Assembly (NCBI RefSeq): GCF_014839805.1
Contig: NC_051116.1
Span: forward strand, 5,747,556-5,811,555
Direction: 5' to 3'
Origin: Manduca sexta
Lineage: Eukaryota; Arthropoda; Insecta; Lepidoptera; Sphingidae
DNA length: 64,000 nucleotides
Below, in pieces: positions 21,441-31,630 of this stretch. The position numbers and the translations under genes are program-made. Positions within the stretch are counted from its first letter, which is position 1; each line of letters begins with the position of its first letter. The notes under the pieces were generated by a model. That model was given only the letters and a program-made list of their open reading frames with translations, was not told where the DNA came from and did not search any database.

Positions 21441-21654
21441 TTTTACAGGTTTCAATAAATTAGTTCATTTCCAACTGCATGTTTACAGCGCCTGTCCAAT
21501 GCAGTTTAAATTGAACTATCAGTTAATACTGCGTCAAAGTTATTTCAAACTCAAAGTCCATTTAACCTAAAGATTATGTTTGCACAACTTTCCATGCGTT
21601 GGGATTAGTGCAACAGTAAATACGAAATGTGGAAATGGATCATTAACTAGTTTT

Positions 21655-21830
21655 TTTAGAGACTTTCCCGCCCTCACACACCACTACGTCTCCTGTAAGA
21701 CAGGATCAGCAGTGGCAGTGTATGACACCGAACAGTGAACCTCGGCGAGTCTCAGGGAACACTAATTTGTCATTATCCCACAACGAAATTAATCAGATAG
21801 AAAGATAGGGAGAATTGGAAATATTAAGGA
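21655..21830 (+). repeat. Unclassified repeat N, copy 1
   Basis: 'gacaggatcagcagtggcag', 'cggcgagtctcagggaacac', 'taatttgtcattatcccaca' and 'gatagaaagatagggag' recur in order and orientation at 42567-42750. Confidence 0.65.
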
Positions 21831-21964
21831 GTTGGATAATTAGTTTGTGAGATGTAGGGTTACCGGACATTACGCGGATGTCTTTCTCGGTCTGACAAGG
21901 AGAACATTTATAGTCATAATTGTAAGTTCTGTGCCATTTATAAGGTTATATTGAAATTGCATTA

Positions 21965-22180
21965 TTTTTTTTTATTGCTTTGCATGATGAAACGAGCTTG
22001 CCCTTCGCCTGGTAAACAACTGCCCATAAACAGTAGAAACACCATCCCAACACCTTGAATTACAAAGTATTGCTTGGTATTTTACTGCGCTCGCTATCCT
22101 GACATGAGATGTTAAATCTCATTATGTCCAGTAGTTACACTGGCTACAATGTCCTTCGAACCGGAACACAACAGTGACTT
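21965..22180 (-). repeat. rep-D 3' part
   Basis: Minus-strand rep-D ending (in its sense) in 'aaacgagcttgcc'-type sequence and an A run. It breaks off after 'gaacacaacagtgac'. Confidence 0.8.
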
Positions 22181-22339
22181 CTTGAAAATAACGCTTTATA
22201 ATACAAAACGTGTAAGTTTCGAACAATATAAATATCTATAAAAAAATCTAATTTTACGCGCCCTAATGCCACTACTATTATAAGGGAATTCGTCGCAACA
22301 GCAACATCACACTTGCAGAAATTCAAAATTACACTAGTT

Positions 22340-22687
22340 AACAGAAGTCATTTTTTTATTAGGAACCACCAAAAAATTATAGCACTTAGCGTCTATAATT
22401 TGAGAAAAAAAAATCCTTTTTTGGAGATTGTTGTTACATTTTTTATTGGCAGATAGGCTGAAAGAGAATGCCATAGCATTTAGCGTTTATTATTTGAGGA
22501 AAAAAACCTTCATTTTTGAAATCGGTTAGTTATAAAGAAAGGTCACGTGATAAGTTATGGCCAATATACGAGTATGTGCGTAAACAAACTGCATATAATA
22601 AATTCGTATCCAACTGAAACACGTTTCCGTCACTCCAATGTTATAATGTCTGAACCATTGTCAGACCATTGCGAGCTTAATGTAGCC
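22340..22687. other. Degenerate direct repeats
   Basis: 'atagcacttagcgtctataatttgag' type sequence at about 22379 recurs about 95 bp later as 'atagcatttagcgtttat'. It precedes and may belong to the tandem array. Confidence 0.4.
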
Positions 22688-23330
22688 AGATATTTATGTC
22701 GCCCGTTCTGCACAGCCGTGTGTCACAGTCCGCAAGTTTCATGCATATCAAAATATATTCGTATTGCGAGCTATAGTATGATTATTCGGAAATTAAGCTT
22801 TTACATCCTTTAGTGGTGTCTATTTAAATATATGATTTTCTGATTTATGTAACCCATTCTGTACGGCCGTGTGTCAGTCAGTAAGTGCACGAATATGAAA
22901 ATATATTCGCATCGTGAGCTATAGTGTGGTTATTTGAAAATTAACCTCCTTATTCATAGACGTTATTTATCTAAGGACGGAGCATTGCATTAAAAAGTCT
23001 GTTTCTCAGTGCTGACGGCATGGCAGCCTTCGCAGTGCGAAGACATGCCATTGTGTTGGCTGTCAGATAACCAAGGCTGAGAAACAGACATGTTATCACA
23101 GCAATGCTCCGTCCTTAGTTAAATAACGTCTATGAATCCTTATTCATAGACGTTATTTACTTGGGTAAGCCATTACATCCTTTAGTGATGTTTATTGAAA
23201 TTCATGATTGCCAGATATTTATGTTGCTCGTTCTGTACGACCGTGTGTCACACTATGCAAGTTCATTCATATGAAATTGTATATTATTCGCATTGTTTGT
23301 TTTAGTAGGAAATTAAGCCTCTATATAACC
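22688..23330 (+). repeat. Tandem array, unit about 153 bp, three copies
   Basis: Units begin near 22688, 22841 and (after the inserted MITE) 23211, marked by 'agatatttatgtcgcccg', 'tgatttatgtaacccatt' and 'agatatttatgttgctcg', each followed by 'ccgtgtgtca', a 'aaaatatattcg'-like block, and in two of them 'ttacatcctttagtg(g/a)tgt'. The units differ clearly, so this is an old, short satellite-like array. Confidence 0.7.
22952..23137. mobile_element. Foldback MITE, 186 bp
   Basis: Long inverted arms: left starts 'attcatagacgttattta', right ends with its reverse complement; both carry 'aaggacggagcattgc' and 'gtctgtttctcag' / 'ctgagaaacagac'. The centre holds a perfect CTTCGCA-G-TGCGAAG hairpin inside ATGGCA...TGCCAT. 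Non-coding. CCTT flanks both ends, and a 22-bp direct repeat (22948-22969 and 23138-23159) places a second copy of the arm end immediately to the right. It interrupts the tandem array. Superfamily not assigned. Confidence 0.85.
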
Positions 23331-23355
23331 GTGTTTTGAACCTAGATATACGTTG

Positions 23356-23384
23356 TATCCCTCGGTGGCGTAGTTGTATTGCGT
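23356..23384 (+). repeat. SINE-B head, interrupted
   Basis: 'ccctcggtggcgtagttgta' then 'ttgcgtg'; the rest resumes after the insert at 23641. Confidence 0.75.
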
Positions 23385-23640
23385 GACATTGAAATGAAAT
23401 GATTTATTTAAACCCATAAAATATTATATTATTTAATATCAATATTAACTCTACAGTTCGGAAAGCAGTTCTCACCAGAGAAGGACGGGCAAGAAACTCT
23501 TGTATTTCTCTTTTCAAAATCAGTATAAGGTATACACTACAGTACATGATAAAGAAAAGAAAATAATATTAATTGTTTCTTTTTTTATAGTTATTTAGAG
23601 TAGTTCATTTATATGTTCGCAAAATAAGGAATAATTCGTT
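23385..23640 (+). repeat. LINE 3' end (family H) inside SINE-B
   Basis: About 256 bp with 'cagttcggaaagcagttctc' and 'gggcaagaaactct', ending in 'atttagagtagttcattta'. The same family occurs reversed at 21.3 kb. It splits the SINE-B between its head and 'ttctgaaatcttgggtttga'. Confidence 0.65.
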
Positions 23641-23760
23641 CTGAAATCTTGGGTTTGAATCCAGTCAGGCAAAGTAATATTAGGTTTTTCTACTCAGTAT
23701 CGGTCCCAAGTTTGAAATTTATGCTTTATATGGCGATAGGCTCGCCCTGAAAAAAATACA
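23641..23760 (+). repeat. SINE-B body, resumed
   Basis: Decayed B box in 'gggtttgaatccag', then 'tttttctactcagtatcggt' and 'tatggcgataggctcgccct'. About 15 bp of the SINE at the breakpoint are missing. Confidence 0.75.
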
Positions 23761-23849
23761 CACCACAAAAGGGAATGCACTAGGCGTGTTTGCGTATAAA
23801 AAAGTATAAATAATTATATTTCTATTATAATTAATATAATAGTTTCTTT

Positions 23850-24005
23850 AATATCTCTCTCCACTACCTTCTCTCGTTGTGTACAGCTACCTCTTTAGTC
23901 TCTGCACCACCTAAAGGTTGACTGGTAGAGAATGCCGTCGGCATTAAGTCCGCTTGTATACTCTTTGTTTATAAAGTGTAATAAAATAAAATAAATAAAT
24001 AAATA
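23850..24005 (+). repeat. LINE 3' end (family G)
   Basis: 'ggttgactggtagagaatgc', 'tataaagtgtaataaaataa' and a (TAAA)n tail; plus-strand counterpart of 116-232. Confidence 0.6.
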
Positions 24006-24410
24006 GTAAAACATATACTGAAAAAAAATCTCTTACCATGCTAACAAGTTCGTAACAAAACACTTCGACCCCCTCAAAACCTTATGCGGATATACTTTAA
24101 AAAATATCCGAACAAATCACTGAATATTTAAAAGCGAAGAAAATGAATTTCACGAATTTGATTTACAAGGAGAAAGTCGGAAAAGTTTCGCGGATGCGTC
24201 GAAAAACCGTGATTAATTGCTCCCGCTGTACAAAGAGCCGGAATCCGGATAAAAAAAAAGAAAGATTCCAATGACTTGATATTTCCCTAGCCATAAATAT
24301 CCGAATACGTGACTTGGTCGTATGGTTTAGTTTAAAAGTGAAAGCGGAGTTTTTGAAGACATTTTTGAAGAATATTTGCACCTGTTTTCATTGCATTTCG
24401 AAATACCTAT

Positions 24411-24695
24411 CATGCTATCCTAATATTATAAATGCGACGGTTTGTGAGGATGGATGCATGTATGTTTGTTCCTCTTTCACGAAAAAACTACTGAACGGAT
24501 TTGGATGAAACTTTACAGTAATATTGGTTAACCATCAGAATAACACATAGGCTACAATTTATAATGATTTTATGTAATTTGGTCATAATATAAGGATACA
24601 TTTCAATCATCAAGTAAGTCGGAAAAAAATATACCGGAAAATTACTTCACGCTGGCGAAAGGTAGTATAATAATAAATTATGTTAGCTAGAAAAA
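24411..24695 (+). repeat. Helitron-like element (family F4)
   Basis: 5' part 'atcctaatattataaatgcg', then 'actactgaacggatttggat' and 'gaaactttacagtaatattg', with a right end 'ttatgttagctag' fitting a CTAG terminus. Non-coding; the 24314-24508 frame is incidental. Confidence 0.65.
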
Positions 24696-24809
24696 CCTGT
24701 ATATCATAATAACAAATTAATTAGTTCCGTTCTTACAAATAAATTTTCGCGATCAGCATTATATATTATGCTCCGGTTCTAAAAACATTGTCTTATAAAT
24801 TATAATTAC

Positions 24810-25105
24810 TTTTTTTAACGCTGTAAATGACGTGAGCTTGCCGTTTGCCTGATGGTAAGCGATACGACTGTCTGTAAACAGTAGAAACACCATCCAACAC
24901 CTTGGATTACAAAGTATTGTGTGGTATTCCACTGCGCTCATCCTGAGACATGAGATGTTAAGTCTTATGTCCAGTAGTTACACTGACTACAATGTTCTTC
25001 AAACTGGAACACAACAGCGACTACACCCTGCTGCTTGGCGGCAGATATACATTGCGTTGGTACCAACCCAGGCTTACTCACATATGAGAGACCTACCACC
25101 AATAA
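24810..25105 (-). repeat. rep-D, near full length
   Basis: In its sense starts at the right edge ('ggtggtaggtctctcatatg'), runs through 'gtgttggatggtgtttctac' and 'ttaccatcaggcaaacggca', and ends in a poly-A (seen here as a T run near 24807). Confidence 0.85.
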
Positions 25106-25159
25106 AGTTTCCTCTCCTATTACGTTTCATAAGCATCAAAAACATTCGTTCAATGATAA

Positions 25160-25320
25160 AACTCGTCGTATGACGTCGTACTCGTCATTAAAATTGTAAA
25201 ATCATATCCCGCTTGTCTCTCCCAACTTACAAACCAATCCTTATGCGCCCAACGTCGCCTAAGGGTCAGCCAGACAAATGACGTCATCAATAATGACGTA
25301 TGGCAGATTGCGTGACGTTT
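25160..25320. promoter_or_regulatory. Cluster of TGACG motifs
   Basis: Five TGACG cores in about 150 bp (around 25172, 25277, 25292, 25312 and TGACGTCAT-like 'atgacgtcatcaa'), resembling CREB/ATF half and full sites. No gene is nearby; may be chance or repeat-derived. Confidence 0.2.
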
Positions 25321-25388
25321 CTGCCACCCCAACCTCTGTCGAAGTCGATTGCGGGTGTAGATGATATAAGGGTTTACTTTAGGATATA

Positions 25389-25470
25389 TGCAGCCTTCGT
25401 AGCATGGTTGAGTTGCGTGTAAATACTAAGATTGTGGGTTCGATTCCCGGGCTAGTTGGAGTTTTGTGCA
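25389..25470 (+). repeat. tRNA-derived SINE head, unclassified (O)
   Basis: 'tagcatggttgagttgcg' resembles an A box and GGTTCGATTCC (about 25438-25448) is a perfect B box. There is no cloverleaf acceptor stem and the sequence continues as non-tRNA, so it is a SINE rather than a tRNA gene. Confidence 0.5.
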
Positions 25471-25576
25471 TCGGTAATGGTTCTTCCCTATCAATACATC
25501 TGTAAATGTGAAATGAAGATGTTAAGTAAAACTGGCACGTTTACAGTACTCATACTAATACCAGTGTGTTAAAAAA

Positions 25577-25650
25577 TCATCTATACTAATATTATTAAGA
25601 GGAAATGTTTGTGAGTTTGTTTATTTGTAATCACTGTTTCAGAAGCTTGC
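25577..25650 (+). repeat. Helitron-like 5' end
   Basis: 'tctatactaatattattaag' is the usual left end of these elements, preceded by A; the remainder is not recognisable. Confidence 0.5.
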
Positions 25651-25909
25651 TATTACACGTAGGTGATTGACTACTCTCCAAAGAATGATTATAAATGTGC
25701 AGAATACGACATAAACTCGACTACCTACTACCGGAATCAATTTGCCTTTTTTCATATTGTTGAATCAATCGATCAACTTACCTTACATTCAATCTTATTT
25801 ATTACTATAAAATAATAAATTTTATTTCACACGTAAATGTTATGTAAAAATATAATTATAAAATTAAATTTATTCACAACCCAAATAATTTACATCTTTA
25901 AAAATCAGC

Positions 25910-25995
25910 GTTGTTAAATATTTATTTATTTATTTAAATAAGGTTTCCCAACAGTACACACATTTATTGTTTATAATAAAAAAGTACTAAAGTCA
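25910..25995 (-). repeat. Probable LINE 3' tail, reversed
   Basis: A (TTTA)n run followed by 'ggtttcccaacagtacacac', the layout of a reversed A-rich LINE tail. No partner confirmed here. Confidence 0.35.
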
Positions 25996-26454
25996 CATTC
26001 TGACGCATGTACCAATCATAGGAGAACACAACACTATCATTTTATATTAAATATCATCAGAATCATTTCATATTTTATTAAAAATTTAAAGAATCATTAC
26101 ACTCCTTATGTTATTTTTATTCCGAACCTTAATTCTGTATTTTTAGGTCCTACCTAACGTTGACCTTTGGATCTCATTTCGGGCAAATTAGACTAATTAA
26201 ACTCTAAAGAGTTGACCGGCCAGATAATCAAACTTGAGACCACTCTCCACTAATCCAATAAGCGTTTCTTGTCACAAATATAGCTAGTAATAAATAGCAT
26301 TGCCAAGTCTCTGGCGGCGTTGTCTTTTGTTTCTTATAAAGCAGTTTGACCTCCTTACCTATTTAACATTGCGAGAAGCTGGCATTTTAGCGTATTGGCA
26401 ATGTGGCCAGTGTTGGAAGATTGGATCAAATATATCTGCTTATTGTGAGATATT

Positions 26455-26550
26455 TGGATGTTTGGTTAGAGTAAATGCCGAAACCGCTGAATAGATTTAG
26501 ATGGATTTTAGCAGACGGATAGACCCAGACCTGGATCAACACTTAGACTG
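26455..26550 (+). repeat. Helitron-like fragment (family F4)
   Basis: 'gccgaaaccgctgaatagat' and 'agatggattttagcagacgg' match the F4 core. Confidence 0.45.
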
Positions 26551-26774
26551 TAAAAATGCATAGTGGTATAATTAGACAGTAACACAAGACGAAGTTTATC
26601 TCTACCTATCTTTTGGAAATACAAGTGAGAAATATTAATTAAAATATTTTAAATTTAAAAACATCTGTAGACTAAAACGAAAAGAAACAAAATCACGCTT
26701 TTATCCCAGTGGTGCAATAAGGCCTACCCACTGCGCCATACGTTACGTCCCATGTGATACCGCCACATCGTGGA

Positions 26775-26935
26775 TAAAGTGCGTCACGTTTCGGGATCAG
26801 CCTCTGTATATCCGGTTCCAACAGGCCGGCATAATTGTATCGACTGCCGAGGGGTATTTATCTCTTGTCGGCCGTTATTCTATTCCACTAACCATCAGGT
26901 GTAGTGGTGTCACTTTGCGATACAAGTACGTAAAA
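26775..26935 (+). repeat. rep-C copy
   Basis: 'cgggatcagcctctgtatat', 'ccggttccaacaggccggca', 'gtagtggtgtcactttgcg'. It continues into a downstream segment that is repeated at 27.83-27.95 kb. Confidence 0.8.
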
Positions 26936-27008
26936 AGCAACTTTTCCAGGCTTTAAAAAAATAAATGTGGCACTTCAAATTGCAGAGGGCTCATCATACA
27001 GTATTCCT

Positions 27009-27199
27009 CGTTTAGACTACACACAACAACAACACGCATTTTATCCCCGAAGGGGTATGCAGAGGCGCAACCACGGCACCCACTTTTCGCCAAGTGTGTT
27101 CCGTCCCATGATGTGATAGGGGGCGAGCCTATCGCCATATCGGGCACAAATTCCAGACTCCGGGCTGATACTGAGCAGAAAAACCCAAATCGTTTAGAC
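27009..27199 (-). repeat. 5'-truncated SINE-B with 9-bp target duplication
   Basis: SINE 27018-27190, minus strand, lacking the tRNA-like head (ends at 'aaacccaaat'). CGTTTAGAC lies at both sides (27009-27017 and 27191-27199). The matching segment at about 27897-27905 has a single copy and no SINE, an empty-site paralogue. The tail carries a (CAA)n-like stretch. Confidence 0.9.
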
Positions 27200-27227
27200 T
27201 ATTGGAGAATAATTCGCCAAATAACTT

Positions 27228-27322
27228 GATTGCCGAGGGGCAATCATCTCTCGTCAGTCGACATTCTATTGGACCCCACTCTACTTACCACCAGGTGCAG
27301 GGAGTCACATTGCCCGTAAAAA
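27228..27322 (+). repeat. rep-C 3' half
   Basis: 'gattgccgaggggcaatcat', 'ctctcgtcagtcgacattct', 'gagtcacattgccc'. Confidence 0.75.
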
Positions 27323-27324
27323 AT

Positions 27325-27415
27325 AATCCAAACTCCAATCTGATACTAAAAAACCTAATATCACCCGACCCGGAACCTTAGAACGGAGTCGTACAGCACA
27401 ACTACGCCACCAGAA
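27325..27415 (-). repeat. SINE-B head fragment
   Basis: 'atatcacccgacccggaacc' and 'acaactacgccacc' match the minus strand of the SINE-B head and box region. Confidence 0.65.
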
Positions 27416-27597
27416 TAAAGAGAAATATAGAAAATCATTTTTCAACGTCCAAGCTTGGCTCGCAGTAGCTCGTGGCGTTAAGTTAAGCGGTTTGCTGTCG
27501 GTTTAGCCGCTCTGCAAACTGTCTACAATCCGTTTTGTACTTGAATAGTGTTTATTTTTAATATTTTTGACGTGGGCAGTAGATAGACATAAAAACA

Positions 27598-27782
27598 TAT
27601 CACGCATTTATCCTTGGGTATGCAGAGGCGCAACCAGGGCGCCCACTTTTCGCAAAGTGTTCCGTCCCGTGATGTGATAGGGAGCCTATCGTCATATCGG
27701 GCACAAATTTCAGACTCCGGGTTGATACTGAGCAGAAAACTCAAATATCATTTTGGCTGACCCGGGATTCGAACCCAGAACC
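27598..27782 (-). repeat. SINE-B lacking its head
   Basis: From 'cacgcatttatccttgggta' to 'gggattcgaacccagaacc'. It stops at the B box and abuts rep-C sequence. Confidence 0.8.
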
Positions 27783-27786
27783 TACA

Positions 27787-27945
27787 CTTAACATCAGATG
27801 TAGCGGGGTCACTTTGAGGTGTCCGTAAGACATTGCCGGGCTTTAACAAAGAATTAGTGGCATTTGCAATTTACATCGCGTCATCCAGTATCCTTCCTTT
27901 AGGCTATTGGAAAATAATTCATCAAATAACTTGGCGAATAATGAT
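27787..27945 (+). repeat. rep-C end plus downstream segment, SINE-free paralogue
   Basis: 'acatcagatgtagcggggtc' then 'gggctttaacaaagaattag', 'ggctattggaaaataattca', 'tcaaataacttgg', parallel to 26.9-27.23 kb. Confidence 0.75.
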
Positions 27946-29004
27946 ATACGTTTGATAAAATGTGTTGAAGGTTAAACCAGTATGAACTAAGGTTTTTCAC
28001 CGCTGAAGATTCCATTTTATTTTATTTGCCGAACAAAAACCTACAGAAATGCGGCCTGACCTCTCGGCAACAGCCAGTGTTGCTAGTTAATGATTTTCCG
28101 AGAATACTTATCTTAATTTGTCGACAAATCTTGTAAGTTTAAGTAGAACAACTTAATTTTTGGCTAAAAACATTTTGGATTTTCAAAACTAATTGTTGTA
28201 ATAACATATTAACCTGCACTAACCTATATTCTCAGAATGTGACAAAAATATACGCCAAGACTCCTTTTATTGTAATTGGTTGAGGAACTAACACTTGAGT
28301 GACGCCTTGTTCTATCGACCAATCAGAAACATCAAAATTCAAAATTAAATATCGACTTACGAGTCGTGTTTTATTAACACATTCTAAGGCGGCAGATTTT
28401 TAAATTAGCATCGGCAATAAAAAATTGCGAAATAAATTGTGCATATAAGTGACGTAATATTAAGAGAAATGTGGAGGAAATTTCCTGGAAATTTTACATC
28501 GCTAGCAACCCTGTACATTTCATTTTTCTATGGCGCATTTGAATAGTCTTTTTTTGTAAAAGCGAAAGTTAATGGGCTGTTTGACTTTCGTTTTCGCGCT
28601 AATTTTTAATTAATACCTTTTTGCGTAACGCCAAAAGGTTTTTTGTCCCTTCAAAATGGAAAACAGGTTATTTCTGAATTATTCACGATTGTTCCCAGCG
28701 TGATTAGGGTTAATTGTTGTGGTTATTTTCCCGGAAAATTCACGGTCAATTAATCCGTTATTTTGTTGAGATTTGATATGAAGCTTTGTTCGATGATTGA
28801 AAAGGGTAGAGTCAGTTGTTTAAACAAAGCATACGTTTTAAAGGTTTATCAATAAAAATAAATATTATTTTTGATTGCTCGACAGAGGAATCAAATCTTC
28901 TAACCTCTTGCTGATGGCCATATTAGACAACATATAAGAGGACTGATACTGAACAGAAAAAATTAATATTACTTATCTGGCTCATATGGACGGTTATTAT
29001 TTTT
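27946..29004. other. No recognised feature
   Basis: About 1 kb without repeats identifiable from this window and without convincing open frames. Confidence 0.4.
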
Positions 29005-29110
29005 TAATTTATTTATTTACCAAAACTTGTACACATCAATACTTTAACAAAAAAATCATGCCAATTACAAATCATCATAATGTAACAAAGCAATTACAGG
29101 TAAATACAGC
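29005..29110 (-). repeat. Probable LINE 3' tail, reversed
   Basis: (TTTA)n, then 'ccaaaacttgtacacatcaa' and 'atcataatgtaacaaagcaa', the layout of a reversed A-rich tail. Weak. Confidence 0.35.
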
Positions 29111-29153
29111 ATGCATCAAATAATATTTTACTAGCTAATAATTATGTTAAGAA

Positions 29154-29286
29154 GGTTGAAAGGCTAATTAACCTAAGAGACATTTTGCGACACTGAGTTT
29201 CACACATATTTAAATCAGCTGTTATACTTGTTTTTTTAAACTTTAAAATAAAAAAAAATATGTTTAAGTCTATTAGCCTTTCAACC
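29154..29286. repeat. 15-bp inverted repeat pair, possible small MITE
   Basis: GGTTGAAAGGCTAAT (29154-29168) and its exact reverse complement (29272-29286) bound 133 bp of AT-rich sequence. No clear target duplication. Confidence 0.45.
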
Positions 29287-29943
29287 GTCGAAATGTATAT
29301 TGAACACGGGTGCTGTTAGCGTATACTGAGCTGGTATCCCTTCTACCACTCATAATGTCACAATTCCGTCGTATGCCTAATATTGTTAACTGTATGTGTG
29401 TGTCTTTTTCTTTTTGTATTTCTATGTTTGTGGTTCTTATGTGTGTGTAAAAAACTAAATAGTTTAAATGGGTTCAAAACTACACCTTCGAAGTGTAGGT
29501 AGATACAAAGTTAAATAAAAGGTAATATTTTTTACAACCATTTCCGATCATATTTTGTCGCTTGTTTACTTTGGCTTTTAGGAAATTGTCTGAAATCCCA
29601 TCAAATATAATTCGCTCAAAGTCGAAACTCTTCCAATAAATTGCTTTGTGCAATACGTTTGCCTTCAAAATAAGTCAATATTTGTGCGGTGCCGTCGTGA
29701 TTTCTACTGTTTTTTGAAAAATGTCGTTGTTTTCGTTGAGATTTCTTAATTATTTCTTATATTTACTTGAGATATTGATATAAAACTAGTTTTCGGATTT
29801 TATTGCTATGTTTTAATTTAATCAAAGGTTTTTCTTCGTATTTTAGCATGAAACTATTATATTTATATTTTAAGAAAATCGTACTTTTATATTTAAAAAA
29901 ATAATAATAATAAGTGGTTTTAATGTTGTAAAGCATAGCAAAC
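29287..29943. other. No recognised feature
   Basis: AT-rich. Short frames on the minus strand have no motif. Confidence 0.4.
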
Positions 29944-30000
29944 TGTGACGTCACAGGTTCTTACCGGCCATATCGCTGCGTGCGCGAGAAAGAGAGCGTC
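29944..30000 (+). repeat. Short repeat S, copy 1, with CRE-like palindrome
   Basis: TGTGACGTCACA, a perfect 12-bp palindrome, is followed by 'gctgcgtgcgcgagaaagag'. An inverted relative is at 49727-49785. Confidence 0.4.
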
Positions 30001-30081
30001 ATCAAGCCCCTAATTTTTCTCACACCAATATTTCAAATATGAATTACTGCTTTATATTTCAACCAATTTTGAAACTGATTT

Positions 30082-30130
30082 TAGTACGGTAGTCGCTATG
30101 CGGGCGGATATAAAATATATCCAACCACTA
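30082..30130 (-). repeat. rep-C head fragment
   Basis: 'gtcgctatgcgggcggatat' is the reversed start of rep-C. Confidence 0.55.
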
Positions 30131-30669
30131 GTAAATCTAATTTTAAAAATATTAAAACAATTTTCCTTTTCCTACACCATCAAACTGTAAAACATAATCT
30201 TTTGTATCAAGTTACAATTTACCATTAATAGATACTTTAGTTTATTTTAAAGTCATTTTGACTTTGTATAACTCATCTCAAGAGAGTCACTCGATTCGAA
30301 ACAAGTAACTCTTTTAAAGGATCACCGTTGTTTAACTTAGTTTCTTAACTCAGTTAGGTCTACAAGAATAACCGCTAGGTCCAAATGAAATCAGAAGTTG
30401 GACAATAGACTTGTACACAGTAAATAACAGTATTGTCCCGAGTTTGGAATTTGGTTGAAATTGTCAACAAAAGGATTACCTTCGTGTTTGATATTTTATA
30501 GGTCTGCGTTTGTGTGTTGTCTATTTGTCACAATGAGCAAAGATGACTGAGAAGAATTGTTGCTAATCAGTCTTGCTCTGAAGTGTATTAGCTGAGACGC
30601 GGTCAAATTCAAATCATTATCTCAAGATCGTTTTTATTTCATAAACCAGATATCAACGACATATCAAAT
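30131..30669. other. No recognised feature
   Basis: AT-rich, nothing recognised. Confidence 0.4.
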
Positions 30670-30960
30670 TATATCTTAAGTCACAACATAAGACAGATTT
30701 TGACAGTCGAGTTTCGTTTATAAAACAACTCATCTGAGAACGATCTCTTAAATCACTTTAGCTTTATTTACCTATTAAACAATTCAATATATTAAATGTC
30801 TACTTAATATACTACTCAAATGTGAGATTGATTTGTTAATGCCTCCATATGAGACTTAACATCTTATATATGAGGATACATTAAATATCTACTTAAGATC
30901 CTGCACAAATGTGAGATTGGTTTATTAATGAGACTTTACATCTTATGTATACGGATGACA
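30670..30960 (+). repeat. Repeat Q, copy 2, with internal tandem duplication
   Basis: Matches 16630-16790. A segment of about 90 bp is duplicated: 'gtctacttaatatactactc' at 30797 and 'atctacttaagatcctgcac' at 30887, each followed by 'aaatgtgagattg(a/g)ttt'. Confidence 0.5.
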
Positions 30961-31019
30961 ATCGAAATGGTATGTTATTCAATAATCTGGATAGTTGTTA
31001 CTTATACCTTAAGATGCCT

Positions 31020-31135
31020 ATCAAGTAGCAGCGCGGCAGCGCAGCTGCGGTTCGGACTTGGTAATTCATATAAAAAAGTCACGCGTGATTGCCGCGCTGC
31101 AGCCGCGAGACACCTCGCGGCAAATTGAAAGCGTT
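31020..31135. other. GC-rich island with inverted repeats
   Basis: Contrasts with AT-rich flanks. GCCGCGAG-ACAC-CTCGCGGC (31102-31121) is a perfect 8-bp hairpin; GCAGCGCGGC (31028-31037) pairs exactly with GCCGCGCTGC (31091-31100). Lies in a 66-codon frame (30928-31128) with no domain. Confidence 0.45.
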
Positions 31136-31519
31136 CTTCAGTCTTTTACTTTAGCGTCGTTTATATCTTGCATTGCTTATTTACCTTGCGGCTAACTCGA
31201 AGGCGCCCTTATTATCAAACTACTCTTGAAATTGGACAATAAAGTCTATTTCGTTCTTGTAGTATGCAAATACCGTCTAGCCGTTTCGCAAAATACCCAA
31301 TCCCATTCTAGGACCCGTTGTAAGTACACAAAGCGGTAATACGGGCGCCTATATTGGCACAAGCCCATTGTGGGATTGACAAGGGATGCCTGGGGCCGAC
31401 AAAAACAGCATAGATCTGTAGGTTATCGGGTTGGTAAGGGAGTTTTAATTAATATAGATTTTTTGGTTTAACTTCAATTAATTTTGAATCGAGTTTTTCC
31501 TTTTAAGATTAATTATACA

Positions 31520-31630
31520 ATCGTATAGTGTCAAATGTGTAATTTTCGGAAAATAAACTCGACATAACATACTCGTATTAGATCGGCACAAATCGGTTTA
31601 TATGGACCCTTTGCCACTGCAGCCTAGATA
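31520..31630 (+). repeat. Repeat L fragment
   Basis: 'aattttcggaaaataaactc' and 'tatatggaccctttgccact' match landmarks of repeat L at 57.0-57.2 kb. Confidence 0.45.

Noticed and set aside
22688..23330. CRISPR-like array
   Set aside because: The units are about 153 bp and diverged along their length, without short identical repeats and unique spacers.
25389..25470. Possible tRNA gene
   Set aside because: A and B boxes are present but no acceptor stem or complete cloverleaf can be drawn; better explained as a SINE head.
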